Below are positions 16,928-27,309 of a DNA stretch of 64,000 bases, piece after piece (position 1 is the first letter of the stretch; the number at the start of each line of letters is the position of its first letter). The notes below the pieces were generated by a model, which was given only the letters and a program-made list of their open reading frames with translations, did no database searches and was not told the origin of the DNA. The position numbers and the translations under genes were made by a program. The DNA is from Pseudomonadota bacterium. GTDB taxonomy: Bacteria > Myxococcota_A > Polyangia > Polyangiales > Polyangiaceae. Where the stretch lies: positions 1 to 64,000 of the forward strand of contig JAFAER010000018.1 of NCBI GenBank assembly GCA_023423895.1, given 5' to 3'.

Positions 16928-17335
16928 ATGATCTTCGCCGACATCTACATCACCCCCGTGCAAGCCGACCGCAAGGCGGCCTATCTCGACTTCTCCAAGA
17001 AGGTCGCCGCCGTCTACCGGGAGCACGGCGCGCTTCGCGTGGTCGACTGCTGGCAGGCGGAGGACGAGGGCGAGCAGGCCGACTTCCATGCCGCCGGCGC
17101 GCGGGAGGAGTACGCAAACGGAGCGCCGCTGCCCGACTTCCGCCGCGCGGCCGGCGCGCGACCGGGCGAGACCGTCGTCGTCTCGTGGGTCGAATGGCCG
17201 AGCCGCGAGGCGCGCGACAAGGGCCTGGCGGCGGCGACGGCCGATCCGCGCATCCAGCCCCAGCCCGGCGAGGAAGCGATCTTCGACGGGCGCAGGCTGA
17301 TCGCGGGCGGCTTCTCGATGGAGCTCGATGGCTGA
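16928..17335 (+). CDS. DUF1428 family protein
   Basis: 135 residues. The sequence MIFADIYITPVQADRKAAYL, HGALRVVDCWQAEDEGEQAD, VVVSWVEWPSREARDKGLAA and DPRIQP is characteristic of the small alpha/beta-barrel (dimeric ferredoxin-like) DUF1428 family. An AGGAGAA sequence lies upstream of the ATG. Compared with typical members, which say FDGRRMIYGGF near the end, this has FDGRRLIAGGFSMELDG. Soluble, cytoplasmic, function unknown. It converges on the TetR gene 37 bp away. Confidence 0.9.
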   Translation: MIFADIYITPVQADRKAAYLDFSKKVAAVYREHGALRVVDCWQAEDEGEQADFHAAGAREEYANGAPLPDFRRAAGARPGETVVVSWVEWPSREARDKGLAAATADPRIQPQPGEEAIFDGRRLIAGGFSMELDG

Positions 17336-17372
17336 GAGCGGCTGCGGCGCGACACGACCGACGGTTGCGTTC

Positions 17373-17933
17373 TCACGGACTCCGGCTCGATCGGCGAGCT
17401 GCGGGCGCGAGCGCGAGCATCCCGAGGAAAAGGACGTCGAGCTGCGGTGCCGGGTCGTGCCCTGGCCCGGAGAGCGAAGCTCCATGCAGGAGATCGACGA
17501 GCGCATCCCGGCACGTACGCTGATCCCGCGCGGAGAGGCCGAGCGGCGCGATCGCCTCGAAGAAGTGCTCGTCGAACGGCGCTGACACGCGGCCCGCCTC
17601 GGTCACGAAGAGAAGGAGCTCGCGTGAGCGGTGAAGCGTGCGGAGGTATGCGCGTGCGAGTGCGCGCAGACGTGCGCGCCAGTCTCCCGTCGCGGGCATG
17701 CGCGGCCGGATCGCCGCGAAGGAACGTTCCGCCGCTGCGCCGAGGAGCGCGTCCTTGTCCGAGAAGTAGTGGTACATCGCCATGGGGTCGACCCCGAGGC
17801 GCCGCGCCAGCGCCCGCATCGTGAAGGCCCGTAGCCCCGCCTCGGCGAGCAGCGCCAGCGCCGCATCGAGGATGTGATCTCGCGAGAGCTTCGGCTGGTT
17901 CGCGCGCGGGCGTCCACGGGTTTGCGCTTTCAT
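17373..17933 (-). CDS. TetR-family transcriptional regulator
   Basis: 186 residues. N-terminal helix-turn-helix: LSRDHILDAALALLAEAGLR, then ALARRLGVDPMAMYHYFSDK. The C-terminal helical ligand domain begins around residue 75 and resembles the TetR_C_1 type (AFAAIRPRMP-like start, RELLLFVTEAGR). Transcribed away from the RibD-like gene at 17962; the 28-bp gap between the two start codons contains a perfect palindrome, so it most likely represses itself and that neighbour. Confidence 0.92.
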   Translation of the reverse strand: MKAQTRGRPRANQPKLSRDHILDAALALLAEAGLRAFTMRALARRLGVDPMAMYHYFSDKDALLGAAAERSFAAIRPRMPATGDWRARLRALARAYLRTLHRSRELLLFVTEAGRVSAPFDEHFFEAIAPLGLSARDQRTCRDALVDLLHGASLSGPGHDPAPQLDVLFLGMLALAPAARRSSRSP

Positions 17934-17941
17934 CTGGTTAA

Positions 17942-17956
17942 TTCTACACTGTAGAA
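17942..17956. promoter_or_regulatory. Palindromic operator between TetR and RibD-like genes
   Basis: TTCTACA-C-TGTAGAA is a perfect 7+1+7 inverted repeat in the 28-bp space between two divergent start codons. It is AT-rich compared with its surroundings. Size and position fit a TetR-family operator that would control both genes at once. Binding by the adjacent regulator is inferred. Confidence 0.75.
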
Positions 17957-17961
17957 ATCAC

Positions 17962-18495
17962 ATGCGCTGCTCGGTCTTCATCGCTACAAGTGTGGACGGC
18001 TTCGTTGCGGGCCCTAACGACGAGCTCGACTGGCTCGCGAGCGTCGAGAGGCCAGGCGAGGACTACGGCTACAAGGCCTTCATCGACACCGTCGACGTCC
18101 TCGTCATGGGACGCCGCACCTACGAGGTCGTGCTCGGCTTCCCGGAGTGGCGCTACGAGGGGACGCGCGTCTTCGTCCTGTCCAAGTCCCTGAAGGAAAG
18201 CGATATGCGCCACGGCGCCGAGGTCTTCGCCGGCTCCCCGAGCGAGCTCGTCGCAAAGCTCCGCGCCGAGGGCCTGAAGCGCGCGTACATCGATGGCGCG
18301 GCCGTCATCCGCTCCTTCCTCGCAGCGAGGCTCGTGGACGACCTCACGATCTCGGTCATTCCCGTCATCCTCGGTCGCGGCATCCGCCTCTTCGGCGACG
18401 ACCTTCCCCGGCTCGATCTCGTCGTCCAGGAGAGCCGCGCATTCCCGAGCGGCCTCGTGCAGACGCTCTACCTCGGAAACGTCCACCCAGCCTGA
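17962..18495 (+). CDS. RibD C-terminal / dihydrofolate reductase-fold protein
   Basis: 177 residues. Visible family marks: MRCSVFIATSVDGFVAGPND at the start, DVLVMGRRTYEVVLGF, TRVFVLSKSL, KRAYIDGAAVIRSFLAARLV and LTISVIPVILGRGIRLFG. This is the DHFR-like fold of the YyaP/YwjB group, probably an NAD(P)H-dependent reductase of unknown substrate; it lacks the RibD deaminase domain. It is divergent from, and likely repressed by, the TetR regulator next door. Confidence 0.93.
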   Translation: MRCSVFIATSVDGFVAGPNDELDWLASVERPGEDYGYKAFIDTVDVLVMGRRTYEVVLGFPEWRYEGTRVFVLSKSLKESDMRHGAEVFAGSPSELVAKLRAEGLKRAYIDGAAVIRSFLAARLVDDLTISVIPVILGRGIRLFGDDLPRLDLVVQESRAFPSGLVQTLYLGNVHPA

Positions 18496-18778
18496 TTCAC
18501 CGGATGGTGCCGACGGCGGGTGCCGCCCCGATCGCGCCAGTCCCGCGTGCAGCGTTACGGATTGGCGATTCCAGAAGGCGCCGACTTCTTCGCGACGATG
18601 AGGTACTTCTGCCCGTCGTCGCAGGACGCGCGTCCGGCAGGTAGAGGAGCGCCGAACGATCGACCGCATAACCGCGCGCGCTCCTCGGCGGTCATGTCGG
18701 GATCGCGCAGGAGGATCGACGGGTCTCTCGCGCGGCGCCTGCAGGCGCGACCTCGTCGTCCTCGCCGGTTCCCCTGGA

Positions 18779-20554
18779 TCAGGGCGTGAACACCACGTCC
18801 CGGAAGTAGTTCGCGCTCGACCAACTGCTTGTCGGACGGGCAGCCACCGGGCCGAAGACCCCGTTGTTCCCGACGACGCTGCGGAGGTTGCCGTTCGAGA
18901 TCCGCGAGGCGAGGCCGTTCGTGGTCGCGACGTAGTAGCTGCTGCCCGTGTTCACCGAGACCGTGTACTCGGTGTTCGCGGCGATCGAGAGCGGCGTGCT
19001 CAGTCGCGCTTCTTGCCAGCCCGACGCGGTCTCTGTCGTGAACGTCGCCTGTGCGAGCCGCTGACCCGTGGACGACCAGATCGTGCCGACGTGGGTGCCG
19101 CGCTCGGATGGCGCCTTGTAGAAGCGAACCGCCGTGATCTTGCCGGCGATCGTCGCGGTGAAGCGCATCCCGAGCTCGTAGTTCACCGTCGCGCCGTCCG
19201 TCAGATTGACCTGCGCGGGCGTCTGGGTCGTGAACAGAGTCTGGGCCGTTCCGGTCGGAGGCGGCTGGGGCGGCGGGGTCGTCGTCGTGGGCTGGGGCGG
19301 GGGCGGGTCCGATCCTGCCGATCCGAACGCGAGCGCGCCGGCGTTCGGACCATCGGCCCACGTGTTGTTGATGGCCTTGTTCCCGTAGCTGCCCCATGCG
19401 GGCGCGGCCGCCATCGGACCGTAGTAGCCGCCGTTCGGCCACCATTGCGTCGAGATGCGGTTGCCGCTGAAGACCATGTTCTGCACGGTGTTCGCCGCGG
19501 TGCCTGGGTTCTGACCGCCGTAGAAGGCGTAGCCGCCTCCGGCGACGAAGTTGTCGCGAACCTGGTAACCAATCGAGCCGTCCGCGTTGACACCGGTTCC
19601 GGGCGCGAGATCGCCGATGTACTGCCAGAAGCCGATCGCTTCGGTTTGCCGGACGGGGCGCCCCGCTTCGTCGGGGTTCTGCAGCAGCACTTTGTTCCGA
19701 AGCGCGAGGACGTTCTGGTGTCCGCCGTGGAACTTGATCCCGTTCAAGTGGTACGCGCCGCCCGCTTCGTCCGGCGGCCCCGCCTCGCCGTAGTAGAACG
19801 TGACCTTCTCGACGAAGTTCTCTACGACCTGCGGTCCCGTCGAGTTCAAGACCATGCCAGTCGCGGTATACGAGATGTAGTTCCGGTAGAAGACGGCGTC
19901 CGTCGAGCTGTCCGTGACCTGGAACGTAACGACGTTCCGCTGACTGTCGGCCGGGCCGAGCCCGCCGGCGTCGTTGTGCATCATCCAGATCTTCGTCCGG
20001 CTGTTCATGTAGACGTTGATGAACCCGGGCGCGGTGCCCGGCCCCCGCCAGCGACAGCCGCGAAAGACGACGCCCGGATACTTCGGCGAGGCGCCGTTGC
20101 TGTCGCCATAGACGATCGTGCCCGACGCCCCGAAGTCGTTGAACTGGACGACCACCGCGCCCGCCGGCACATCGAAGCCGTCGATCTTCATGCCCCCCGC
20201 GGGGACGATGCCGCCGTGGTTGTTCGGGTCGTTGTTGTAGACGTAGGGCTGGTTGGGCACCCACGACGGAAGCGCCTGTCCGGGCCAGCTGCCGAAACGA
20301 TCCGTCTGCCAGTTGGCGGTCACACGGCGTAGCTGGCTCGTCGATACGCCGAGCCCTTCGGGGCCGACGAGCGCTCGCGTGAGCTGGGAGCCATGGGTGA
20401 GCCCCGACGAGAGCGCACCCTCGCTCGACGCCATGCCCTCCTCGTTCGCGGGCGAGACACACCCGAGAAGGACGGTCGCGGCGATCAACGCATGGCCGAA
20501 GGTTCGAGGCACGCGTGTAAAGCGGGTCGTCTGCTCTGCGTTTCGTTTCGACAT
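18779..20554 (-). CDS. Secreted protein with C-terminal DUF4082 domain
   Basis: 591 residues. The N-terminus has a basic stretch and a signal peptide ending in a lipobox-like LLGC (Cys32). Residues about 75-400 have repeating N-rich, short-strand segments (VVFRGCRWRGPGTAPGFINV, NGIKFHGGHQNVLALRNKVL) that look like a right-handed beta-helix. A PPPQPTTTTPPPQPPP hinge near 425 leads to a DUF4082 domain (VNYELGMRFTATIAGKITAV, GTHVGTIWSSTGQRLAQATF, SGWQEARLSTPLSIAANTEY). DUF4082 is found at the ends of carbohydrate-associated secreted proteins. It may bind or modify a polysaccharide; no catalytic residues identified. The 283 bp after its stop hold nothing recognisable. Confidence 0.82.
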   Translation of the reverse strand: MSKRNAEQTTRFTRVPRTFGHALIAATVLLGCVSPANEEGMASSEGALSSGLTHGSQLTRALVGPEGLGVSTSQLRRVTANWQTDRFGSWPGQALPSWVPNQPYVYNNDPNNHGGIVPAGGMKIDGFDVPAGAVVVQFNDFGASGTIVYGDSNGASPKYPGVVFRGCRWRGPGTAPGFINVYMNSRTKIWMMHNDAGGLGPADSQRNVVTFQVTDSSTDAVFYRNYISYTATGMVLNSTGPQVVENFVEKVTFYYGEAGPPDEAGGAYHLNGIKFHGGHQNVLALRNKVLLQNPDEAGRPVRQTEAIGFWQYIGDLAPGTGVNADGSIGYQVRDNFVAGGGYAFYGGQNPGTAANTVQNMVFSGNRISTQWWPNGGYYGPMAAAPAWGSYGNKAINNTWADGPNAGALAFGSAGSDPPPPQPTTTTPPPQPPPTGTAQTLFTTQTPAQVNLTDGATVNYELGMRFTATIAGKITAVRFYKAPSERGTHVGTIWSSTGQRLAQATFTTETASGWQEARLSTPLSIAANTEYTVSVNTGSSYYVATTNGLASRISNGNLRSVVGNNGVFGPVAARPTSSWSSANYFRDVVFTP

Positions 20555-20722
20555 GGGTCCTCCGTTACGGCCGGTCTGAAATCGGTCACACGAGCGGCTC
20601 TCCGCGGTGCGCTCGCGTCGCCGCCCCGGGAGGGGGGCGGCCCTTCCACGAGCGATGACAGAGCAAACGGCGTTCCGTGCGCGAAAGTCTCGAAAGAGCG
20701 GCGCTTCGAGGTCTGGGACCGG

Positions 20723-20750
20723 ACGAGCGTCTCCGTGCGGAGACGCTCGT
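20723..20750 (-). terminator. Hairpin, 12-bp perfect stem, downstream of the sigma-54 activator gene
   Basis: The arms ACGAGCGTCTCC and GGAGACGCTCGT are perfectly complementary around a GTGC loop, 20 bp past the stop of the minus-strand gene at 20771. There is no T-run on either side, so it is either a U-less terminator or a structured 3' end. It also separates that gene from the DUF4082 gene that begins at 20554. Confidence 0.55.
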
Positions 20751-20770
20751 GTATCAGGCGCTTTACACGC

Positions 20771-22132
<1,362 letters not shown>

Positions 22133-22169
22133 CTTTCCGCGGTGGTCGGGGCAGAGCCCGGACGCGTGC

Positions 22170-23105
22170 TCAGAACTTTACCGTCGTGACGACGTGACCA
22201 CCATCGCTTGTCGGCAGCGCCGTCACCGTGGCCGAGCTGGCGGTCGCTCGTCGCGACAGCTGCCAGAGCACGAAGCTCGCGCCGGCGCCCACGGCCGTGA
22301 CGGCGAGAGCGACGTTGGTGACGAGTCGATCTCGGTAGAACGCCGACTGCGTCGTCGTGTTCGGGTCGGCGTTGTACTCCTCCCTGGCGTTCAGCGTCAT
22401 GATCCCGAATACGGTCGTCGCTCCGGCCGCGGCGACGGTGGCTCCAAGAGAGATCCAGAGCCCCGCTCGAAGCGCTCCTGTCCCCGGCGCGCGCGCGTCG
22501 TCGACGACGCGCGGCTTGGTCGGTGCGGGACGAGCCACCCCGTTCGGAGCGGCCTCCGGCGCCGGCGGCGTGAGCTCGAGCGTGCGCGACTCCCCGATCG
22601 CCAGCGTCACGGTGGTCCTGTACGTCGTCGGCGACGCGAGATCGACGACGGCGAGCTCGTGGTGCCCGGGCGGCACGCGCTTGCGGGTCGGGACGCGAAT
22701 TTCGGGGCCATCGTCGACGTGCACGGCGAGGGTCCGGGGCCCCACGAGATCGAGCGTCGCGATCTTCGGCTCGACACGCGCAAGCGCATCGCGTGCCGCG
22801 CGGGTGAACGCATCGCCGACATTCGGCATCCCGAGGACGCGGTCGCAGTCCTCCGCCGCTCGCACGAAGTCTCGCGCGAGCTCCCATGCTTGCGCCGCGT
22901 TGAGCAGCGGCGCGGGGTGCGGGTCGAACTCCGCCGCTTTCTCGAACGCGGCGGCGGCGGCGGCATACTCTCGTCGCGCGAAGGCAGCCTGGGCCTGACT
23001 GAAGCTCTCGGCGGCGCGCTTCTCGGCCGTCGACGCTCCGTAACAGGTGGACGAAAGGAAGGCCGCGGCCGTGACGAGACCGATGACGGTGAACGCGCGA
23101 ATCAT
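22170..23105 (-). CDS. TPR and PEGA-like membrane protein
   Basis: 311 residues. Signal sequence, TPR-like helices (AQAAFARREYAAAAAAFEKA, PHPAPLLNAAQAWELARDFV), a PEGA-like beta region (RVPTRKRVPPGHHELAVVDL, TVTLAIGESRTLEL), a Pro/Ala hinge and two membrane segments (AGLWISLGATVAAAGATTVF and VTNVALAVTAVGAGASFVLW). The start overlaps the kinase stop (ATGA), so it is translated together with the kinase. This layout is common beside Ser/Thr kinases in Polyangiales. Likely an envelope partner or substrate of that kinase; inferred only from coupling. Confidence 0.85.
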   Translation of the reverse strand: MIRAFTVIGLVTAAAFLSSTCYGASTAEKRAAESFSQAQAAFARREYAAAAAAFEKAAEFDPHPAPLLNAAQAWELARDFVRAAEDCDRVLGMPNVGDAFTRAARDALARVEPKIATLDLVGPRTLAVHVDDGPEIRVPTRKRVPPGHHELAVVDLASPTTYRTTVTLAIGESRTLELTPPAPEAAPNGVARPAPTKPRVVDDARAPGTGALRAGLWISLGATVAAAGATTVFGIMTLNAREEYNADPNTTTQSAFYRDRLVTNVALAVTAVGAGASFVLWQLSRRATASSATVTALPTSDGGHVVTTVKF

Positions 23106-24541
23106 CGCCCGTACGGGTTACCGAACTTCAGTGGCGGCGCGCTCGGGCGCGGGGGAACAGCCGTTCGCTTCGGCCCGCGCCTGGTCACGCCCGAAGACGA
23201 GGTCGCCGGCTGGGTGAGCGCCGGTGCCGTCGAAGGCAACGACGAGGATGGAGCGAGAGCGGAGGACGGCGGGACGGGCGGAGCGAGCTCCTTGGGCGCT
23301 GGCGTGGCAGCGGCGGCGGGCACGTCGGGATGCCGCCAACGCGAGGAAAGGGACACGAGTGTCAGGCCGGTCAGGAGGGCGACCCCCGCGGCGACGGCCG
23401 CCACGCGGAGCCGTGATTGCGCCGATCCGGTCGCGCGGGCCGGCACGGGAATGCCCGACACGGTCCGGACGCTTCGCTCGTCCTGCGTCGCCTGCGTCGC
23501 CGGCTGCGTGGCGGGCTGCGCCTCGGAGGTGCGTTGCTTCCGCTCCTCGGGGCTACCGACGAGCTCCTCCACGAGCGCCGCAACGTCTTTGGCGGATGCG
23601 GTGCGCGGAAGCTCGCGGGCCGCTTCCTCGAGGGCGTCTGCCATGGCCTCGGAAGTCGGAAAGCGATCGTCCATCGAGGTCGCCAAAGCCCGCATCGCGA
23701 CCTGCGCGATCGCATCCGGCAGACCCGGCACGAGCTTTCGCGGATCCTCGATCGTCATCGTCAGCAGTCGTGCGACCGTGTCGATCGTATCCTCTCCCTT
23801 GAAGAGACGCCTGCCTGTCAGCATCTCCCAGAGCACGACACCAGCTGCGAAGATGTCGGTCCGGCGATCGATCCTTTTTCGCTGCACCTGCTCGGGCGCG
23901 GCGTACGCGAGCTTGCCTTTGAAGAGCCCGACCTCCGTCTCCTCGCTCAGTCGTCCGAGCACTTTGGCGATTCCGAAATCCCCGATCTTGCTGATTCCGT
24001 CGCGCCCGACGAGGATGTTCTGAGGGGACACATCGCGATGGACCAGCTCCAGCCGCACACCGTGCTCGTCAGTGAGCTCATGAGCCGCGTGGAGCCCGCG
24101 GAGCACGTCGGTGAGGATGCGCACCGAGACGGCGAGCGGCAGCTTGTCTCGACCGAGCTCGCTCGAACGGCGCACGAGCCCCGCGAGGGAGTCGCCGTCG
24201 ATGAAGGGCATGACGTGGAAAAGGACCGAGCTCTCGTCGCCGAGGTCGAGGATCTCGACGATGTTCGTGTGGCGGAGACGCGACACCAGCCGAGCCTCGT
24301 CGAGGAACATCCGCCGGAAGGCCGCATCCGTCGCGAGCTCCGTACGGATCAGCTTGATGGCGACGACGCGCCGGAAGCCGTGCTCGCCGGCGTGCGTCGC
24401 GGTCCAAACCGTCGCCATCCCTCCGCGAGCGATGCACGCTTGCAGCTCGTACCGCCCGAGCCGTCGCGTCGACGGTCCTTCCACGAGCTCGTTCGACGAG
24501 CCGGGCGGCGGGACCGACGCGCTTCGCGTGACGGCAACCAT
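23102..24541 (-). CDS. Eukaryotic-type Ser/Thr protein kinase with one membrane segment
   Basis: 479 residues. Kinase motifs in order: ARGGMATVWTATH (glycine-rich loop), VVAIKLIR (Lys63), LELVHRDVSPQNILVGRDG (catalytic loop, Asp170), IGDFGIAKVL (DFG 188-190), YAAPEQVQRKRIDRRTDIFA (activation end and APE). All expected catalytic residues are present. After a linker comes a membrane segment (VAAVAAGVALLTGLTLVSLS) and a short Pro/Ser-rich extracytoplasmic tail without PASTA repeats. Coupled to the TPR-PEGA gene downstream, with a phosphothreonine-reading FHA activator next in line. Divergent from the lipoprotein at 24613 with a 71-bp gap. Confidence 0.95.
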   Translation of the reverse strand: MVAVTRSASVPPPGSSNELVEGPSTRRLGRYELQACIARGGMATVWTATHAGEHGFRRVVAIKLIRTELATDAAFRRMFLDEARLVSRLRHTNIVEILDLGDESSVLFHVMPFIDGDSLAGLVRRSSELGRDKLPLAVSVRILTDVLRGLHAAHELTDEHGVRLELVHRDVSPQNILVGRDGISKIGDFGIAKVLGRLSEETEVGLFKGKLAYAAPEQVQRKRIDRRTDIFAAGVVLWEMLTGRRLFKGEDTIDTVARLLTMTIEDPRKLVPGLPDAIAQVAMRALATSMDDRFPTSEAMADALEEAARELPRTASAKDVAALVEELVGSPEERKQRTSEAQPATQPATQATQDERSVRTVSGIPVPARATGSAQSRLRVAAVAAGVALLTGLTLVSLSSRWRHPDVPAAAATPAPKELAPPVPPSSALAPSSSLPSTAPALTQPATSSSGVTRRGPKRTAVPPRPSAPPLKFGNPYGR

Positions 24542-24612
24542 CCCAACAACATAACAAGGAGCGGCCCAAAGGTCACCGCGCCGCCGCCGCGCGTGGCCCG
24601 GCTCGGCGAACC

Positions 24613-25719
24613 ATGTATGATCGCCTCGTGAGAAGGAGGCACGCTCCTCCGTGGCTGGTCGTCCCGTACGCCGGGCTGATTCCTCTGATATTGGGCTTGG
24701 GCTTGGGCGCGTGTCTCGTCGCCATCGACGATGGGCTCATCGCGCGGCGGCAACCCGTCGACGCGCGCCCCGACACTGCCGACGTCGCCGAGCCGAGCGA
24801 TGCCGGGTTCGATGCTCCCGAGGCGATCGACGCCACTGTCTTCATCAGCGGCCAAACGTCACTCGGGCACGTCGTGGTGGGTGATGGCAAGGTCGCCTGG
24901 GCCACTCGAGAGCGCGTACTCACCTGTCCGGCCAACGGCTGCGCCGGGGCTCCGGAGATCGTCATCGACCCCCCGACGGCCGCGCTCAGCGGTGTCCTCT
25001 GGAGCGCTCGGGGCAAAGTCTACGACGTGGAGCACTCCGGATCGTCCTGGAGCTTGCGAGGGTGCCCTTTCGGACCGTGCGACGGGCAAATCTCGCACTA
25101 CGGCGCGCCCAGCCTGGCGCCAGTCCTCGGGGGTTCGCCGTTCGTCACCGACGGTACGGAGTCGTTCGTCATCGTCGACTCTCAAGACATCGAGCGCTGC
25201 ACGAACGCGAGCTGCACGTTTCGGAAGTTGCTTGGGCCGGTGACTGGCGTGGTGTCGTTCGGGCTCACGGCGACGAAGCTGTTCTGGACGCAATCGGGCG
25301 CCGACGGGAAGGTTCTCTGGTGCATGCGCTCGGGCTGCGCATCTCCGTCGACGCTCCGGGAGGGATTGCCGAACCCGCGCGGGCTGACGATCTCGAACGA
25401 CATCGTCTACTGGACCAACCTCGACGATGGCACCGTCATGAGCTGCCCGGCCGACGGCTGCGGGGCGGCCGGACCGAGGGTCCTCGCAACCGGCCAAAAC
25501 GCACCGTCACGCCTCACGATCGAGGGCGACCGCCTGTTCTGGATCAACTCGGGCAACGATACGATCGGAACCGTCGCCTCGTCCGGGTCGGAGCCCCCGT
25601 TCACCTTGGCGCAGGGCGTGCCGTCGGCCGAGGAGCTCGCGGTCGACGAAGGACACGTGTTCGTTTCGAGCCCCACGACCGGCTCGATCTACGTCATCGC
25701 CCGTCCACCATCGCGCTGA
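24613..25719 (+). CDS. Propeller-like lipoprotein
   Basis: 368 residues. Hydrophobic signal with lipobox-like LGAC near residue 37 and an Asp/Ala-rich linker. Repeats of strand-turn form with C-P-x-x-G-C (TCPANGC, SCPADGCG, CMRSGCA) alternate with KLFWTQSGADGKVLWC, IVYWTNLDDGTVMSC and RLFWINSGNDTIGTVA, the pattern of an NHL/YWTD-type propeller. No enzyme motif. Probably a cell-surface protein of unknown ligand. Transcribed divergently from the kinase gene. Confidence 0.83.
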   Translation: MYDRLVRRRHAPPWLVVPYAGLIPLILGLGLGACLVAIDDGLIARRQPVDARPDTADVAEPSDAGFDAPEAIDATVFISGQTSLGHVVVGDGKVAWATRERVLTCPANGCAGAPEIVIDPPTAALSGVLWSARGKVYDVEHSGSSWSLRGCPFGPCDGQISHYGAPSLAPVLGGSPFVTDGTESFVIVDSQDIERCTNASCTFRKLLGPVTGVVSFGLTATKLFWTQSGADGKVLWCMRSGCASPSTLREGLPNPRGLTISNDIVYWTNLDDGTVMSCPADGCGAAGPRVLATGQNAPSRLTIEGDRLFWINSGNDTIGTVASSGSEPPFTLAQGVPSAEELAVDEGHVFVSSPTTGSIYVIARPPSR

Positions 25720-25824
25720 ATACGCTTTAGGGGGCGTGTCCTGAATCGAGTCGCTCCTCGAAGACCACGCACCGATCGCCGTTCCACGCCGGCGCGCGGT
25801 CGCGAAGGAGGAGACGAGTAGGCG

Positions 25825-27309
25825 TCAGCGAAGCTCGGTGAGTGGGCCCGTTCGGTACGAGTGCTCCATCGCGCCGAACGTCGTGTCGCTCTCGCCGAAC
25901 GCGTTCAAGAAGGACGTGAACAGATTGTTCGTCGACGCGTTCGTGTCGTAGTCGAGCGTGTTCGGGTTCTGCGTCCACTTCGTGTTGTAGTTCAGGTAGC
26001 GGCCGGTCGTGAAGTAGCCGCCCGCGCTGCCGGCGAGCAGGCACAACGTGTCGCGTGCGTTGTGCGCGACGCCGCGACTGAACTCGCTCGTGCAGTAGAC
26101 GAGGCTGTTGTCTAGCATCGTCTTGTCGCCCTCCATGAAGTTGGGATCGGCGAGACCATCGAGCAGGCGCTTGACGAGACCGAACCGCCACTGACGGTTC
26201 TCCTTCATCTCGAGCGCCCACGCGTTCGCCTCGGCCGCGCTCGGGCCCTTTGGTCCGACGTCGGTCGCCATGTGATGGAGCGAGTGGCCGATGCCGTAGC
26301 CGGACTCGACCTGGAGCCCCGACGGCGCCCACGGCGTCAGGATGTCCGCGATCTCGAGGTTGGCGACGTGCATGAGCCCGCAGCGGAGGCCCGCCAAGAT
26401 CAGGTCGACGTGGAGCGGCCCGACGATCTGCGCGGAGGTCGTGTTCGCCGGTTGATCCGGGACCACGCACTGCGCGCTCGGCTTCGTGAGCTCTTTCTCG
26501 AGCTCGCGCAGGTGCTGCAGATGTGCGTCGACGATCTCGCGGTCCTTCGCTCCGAGCCGTGACCGAAACGATGCAAATCCCGCGACCGTCCCGTCGAGGA
26601 CGCTCTGCTTCATGTCCCACGCGCGGACGATCGCCGGATCGGGCTCACCGCTCGAGGTGACGCCAGCGAAGAGCGAGGCAAAGGCCTTCCGCGGATTGAT
26701 CTCGCCATATTGCCGCTGCTGCGAACCGCGGAAGTACGGCGACCCGTACTGATGGCCCTCGATCATGAGATGGAACGGCGTGGCGCGCCCGCCGAAGCGC
26801 TTGGCGAGGCGCTGGGCGATCACGAAGTCGATCGAGGGGCCGAGCGACGTCGCCGTGTCTTCGCTGTTGCCCGCGAGCTTGGCGGCGGTCAGCGCGGAGA
26901 CGTTGCACCAGGAGTGGCCGCCGCCGTACGTGCCCTGGTCATAGCCGGCCTTGTTGTCGATGCCGCGCGCGATGATCAGCTTGTTCATGTGCGCGGCGAG
27001 CGGCTGATGCACGGGACCGAGCGCGGTCAGCACGCCCGCCGTCTTCTGCGGAGGGCTCCACCAATCGAGCGGGCTCCCCGTGCCGTCCGGGCCGACGAAC
27101 CACGTTGGATAGGACTGGCCGTTGAAGTGATAGATGTCGCCGCCGTGACTGAAGACGGTGATGAAGCGGCGCCCCGTGCCGAGCGGATCCGCGGCAAACG
27201 CTTTGCCGTGCGTGAGCTCGAGGAGCGGCAAACCGATGAGCGCGCCCCCGAGCCCCTGGAGGATCGCGCGCCGGCCGAATGTGTGGCGTTTGTTCTTGGG
27301 GTTGCTCAT
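25825..27309 (-). CDS. DUF1552 protein, Tat-exported
   Basis: 494 residues. The N-terminus carries a twin-arginine signal (FGRRAILQGLGGALIGLP). Family marks include FITVFSHGGDIYHFNGQSYP, IIARGIDNKAGYDQGTYGGG, LGPSIDFVIAQRLAKR, HLQHLRELEKELTK and the C-terminal DNSLVYCTSEFSRGVAHNAR. The ATG at 27309 shares its A with the preceding stop (TGATG), so it is coupled to the DUF1592 gene; a GTG one codon upstream is also possible. DUF1552 resembles the sulfatase/DUF1501 fold by its DNS-x-V-x-x-T/C-S-E-F-x-R end. The pair is typical of planctomycetes and myxobacteria; function unknown. Confidence 0.93.
   Translation of the reverse strand: MSNPKNKRHTFGRRAILQGLGGALIGLPLLELTHGKAFAADPLGTGRRFITVFSHGGDIYHFNGQSYPTWFVGPDGTGSPLDWWSPPQKTAGVLTALGPVHQPLAAHMNKLIIARGIDNKAGYDQGTYGGGHSWCNVSALTAAKLAGNSEDTATSLGPSIDFVIAQRLAKRFGGRATPFHLMIEGHQYGSPYFRGSQQRQYGEINPRKAFASLFAGVTSSGEPDPAIVRAWDMKQSVLDGTVAGFASFRSRLGAKDREIVDAHLQHLRELEKELTKPSAQCVVPDQPANTTSAQIVGPLHVDLILAGLRCGLMHVANLEIADILTPWAPSGLQVESGYGIGHSLHHMATDVGPKGPSAAEANAWALEMKENRQWRFGLVKRLLDGLADPNFMEGDKTMLDNSLVYCTSEFSRGVAHNARDTLCLLAGSAGGYFTTGRYLNYNTKWTQNPNTLDYDTNASTNNLFTSFLNAFGESDTTFGAMEHSYRTGPLTELR

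Noticed and set aside
18571..18720. Minus-strand frame MTAEERARLCGRSFGAPLP in the 283-bp gap after the DUF4082 gene
   Set aside because: No start signal or family match; codon use is only weakly gene-like.
25727..25824. Short minus-strand end CVVFEERLDSGHAP after the DUF1552 gene
   Set aside because: Too short to assign; could be the tail of a lost gene but no start or similarity is visible.
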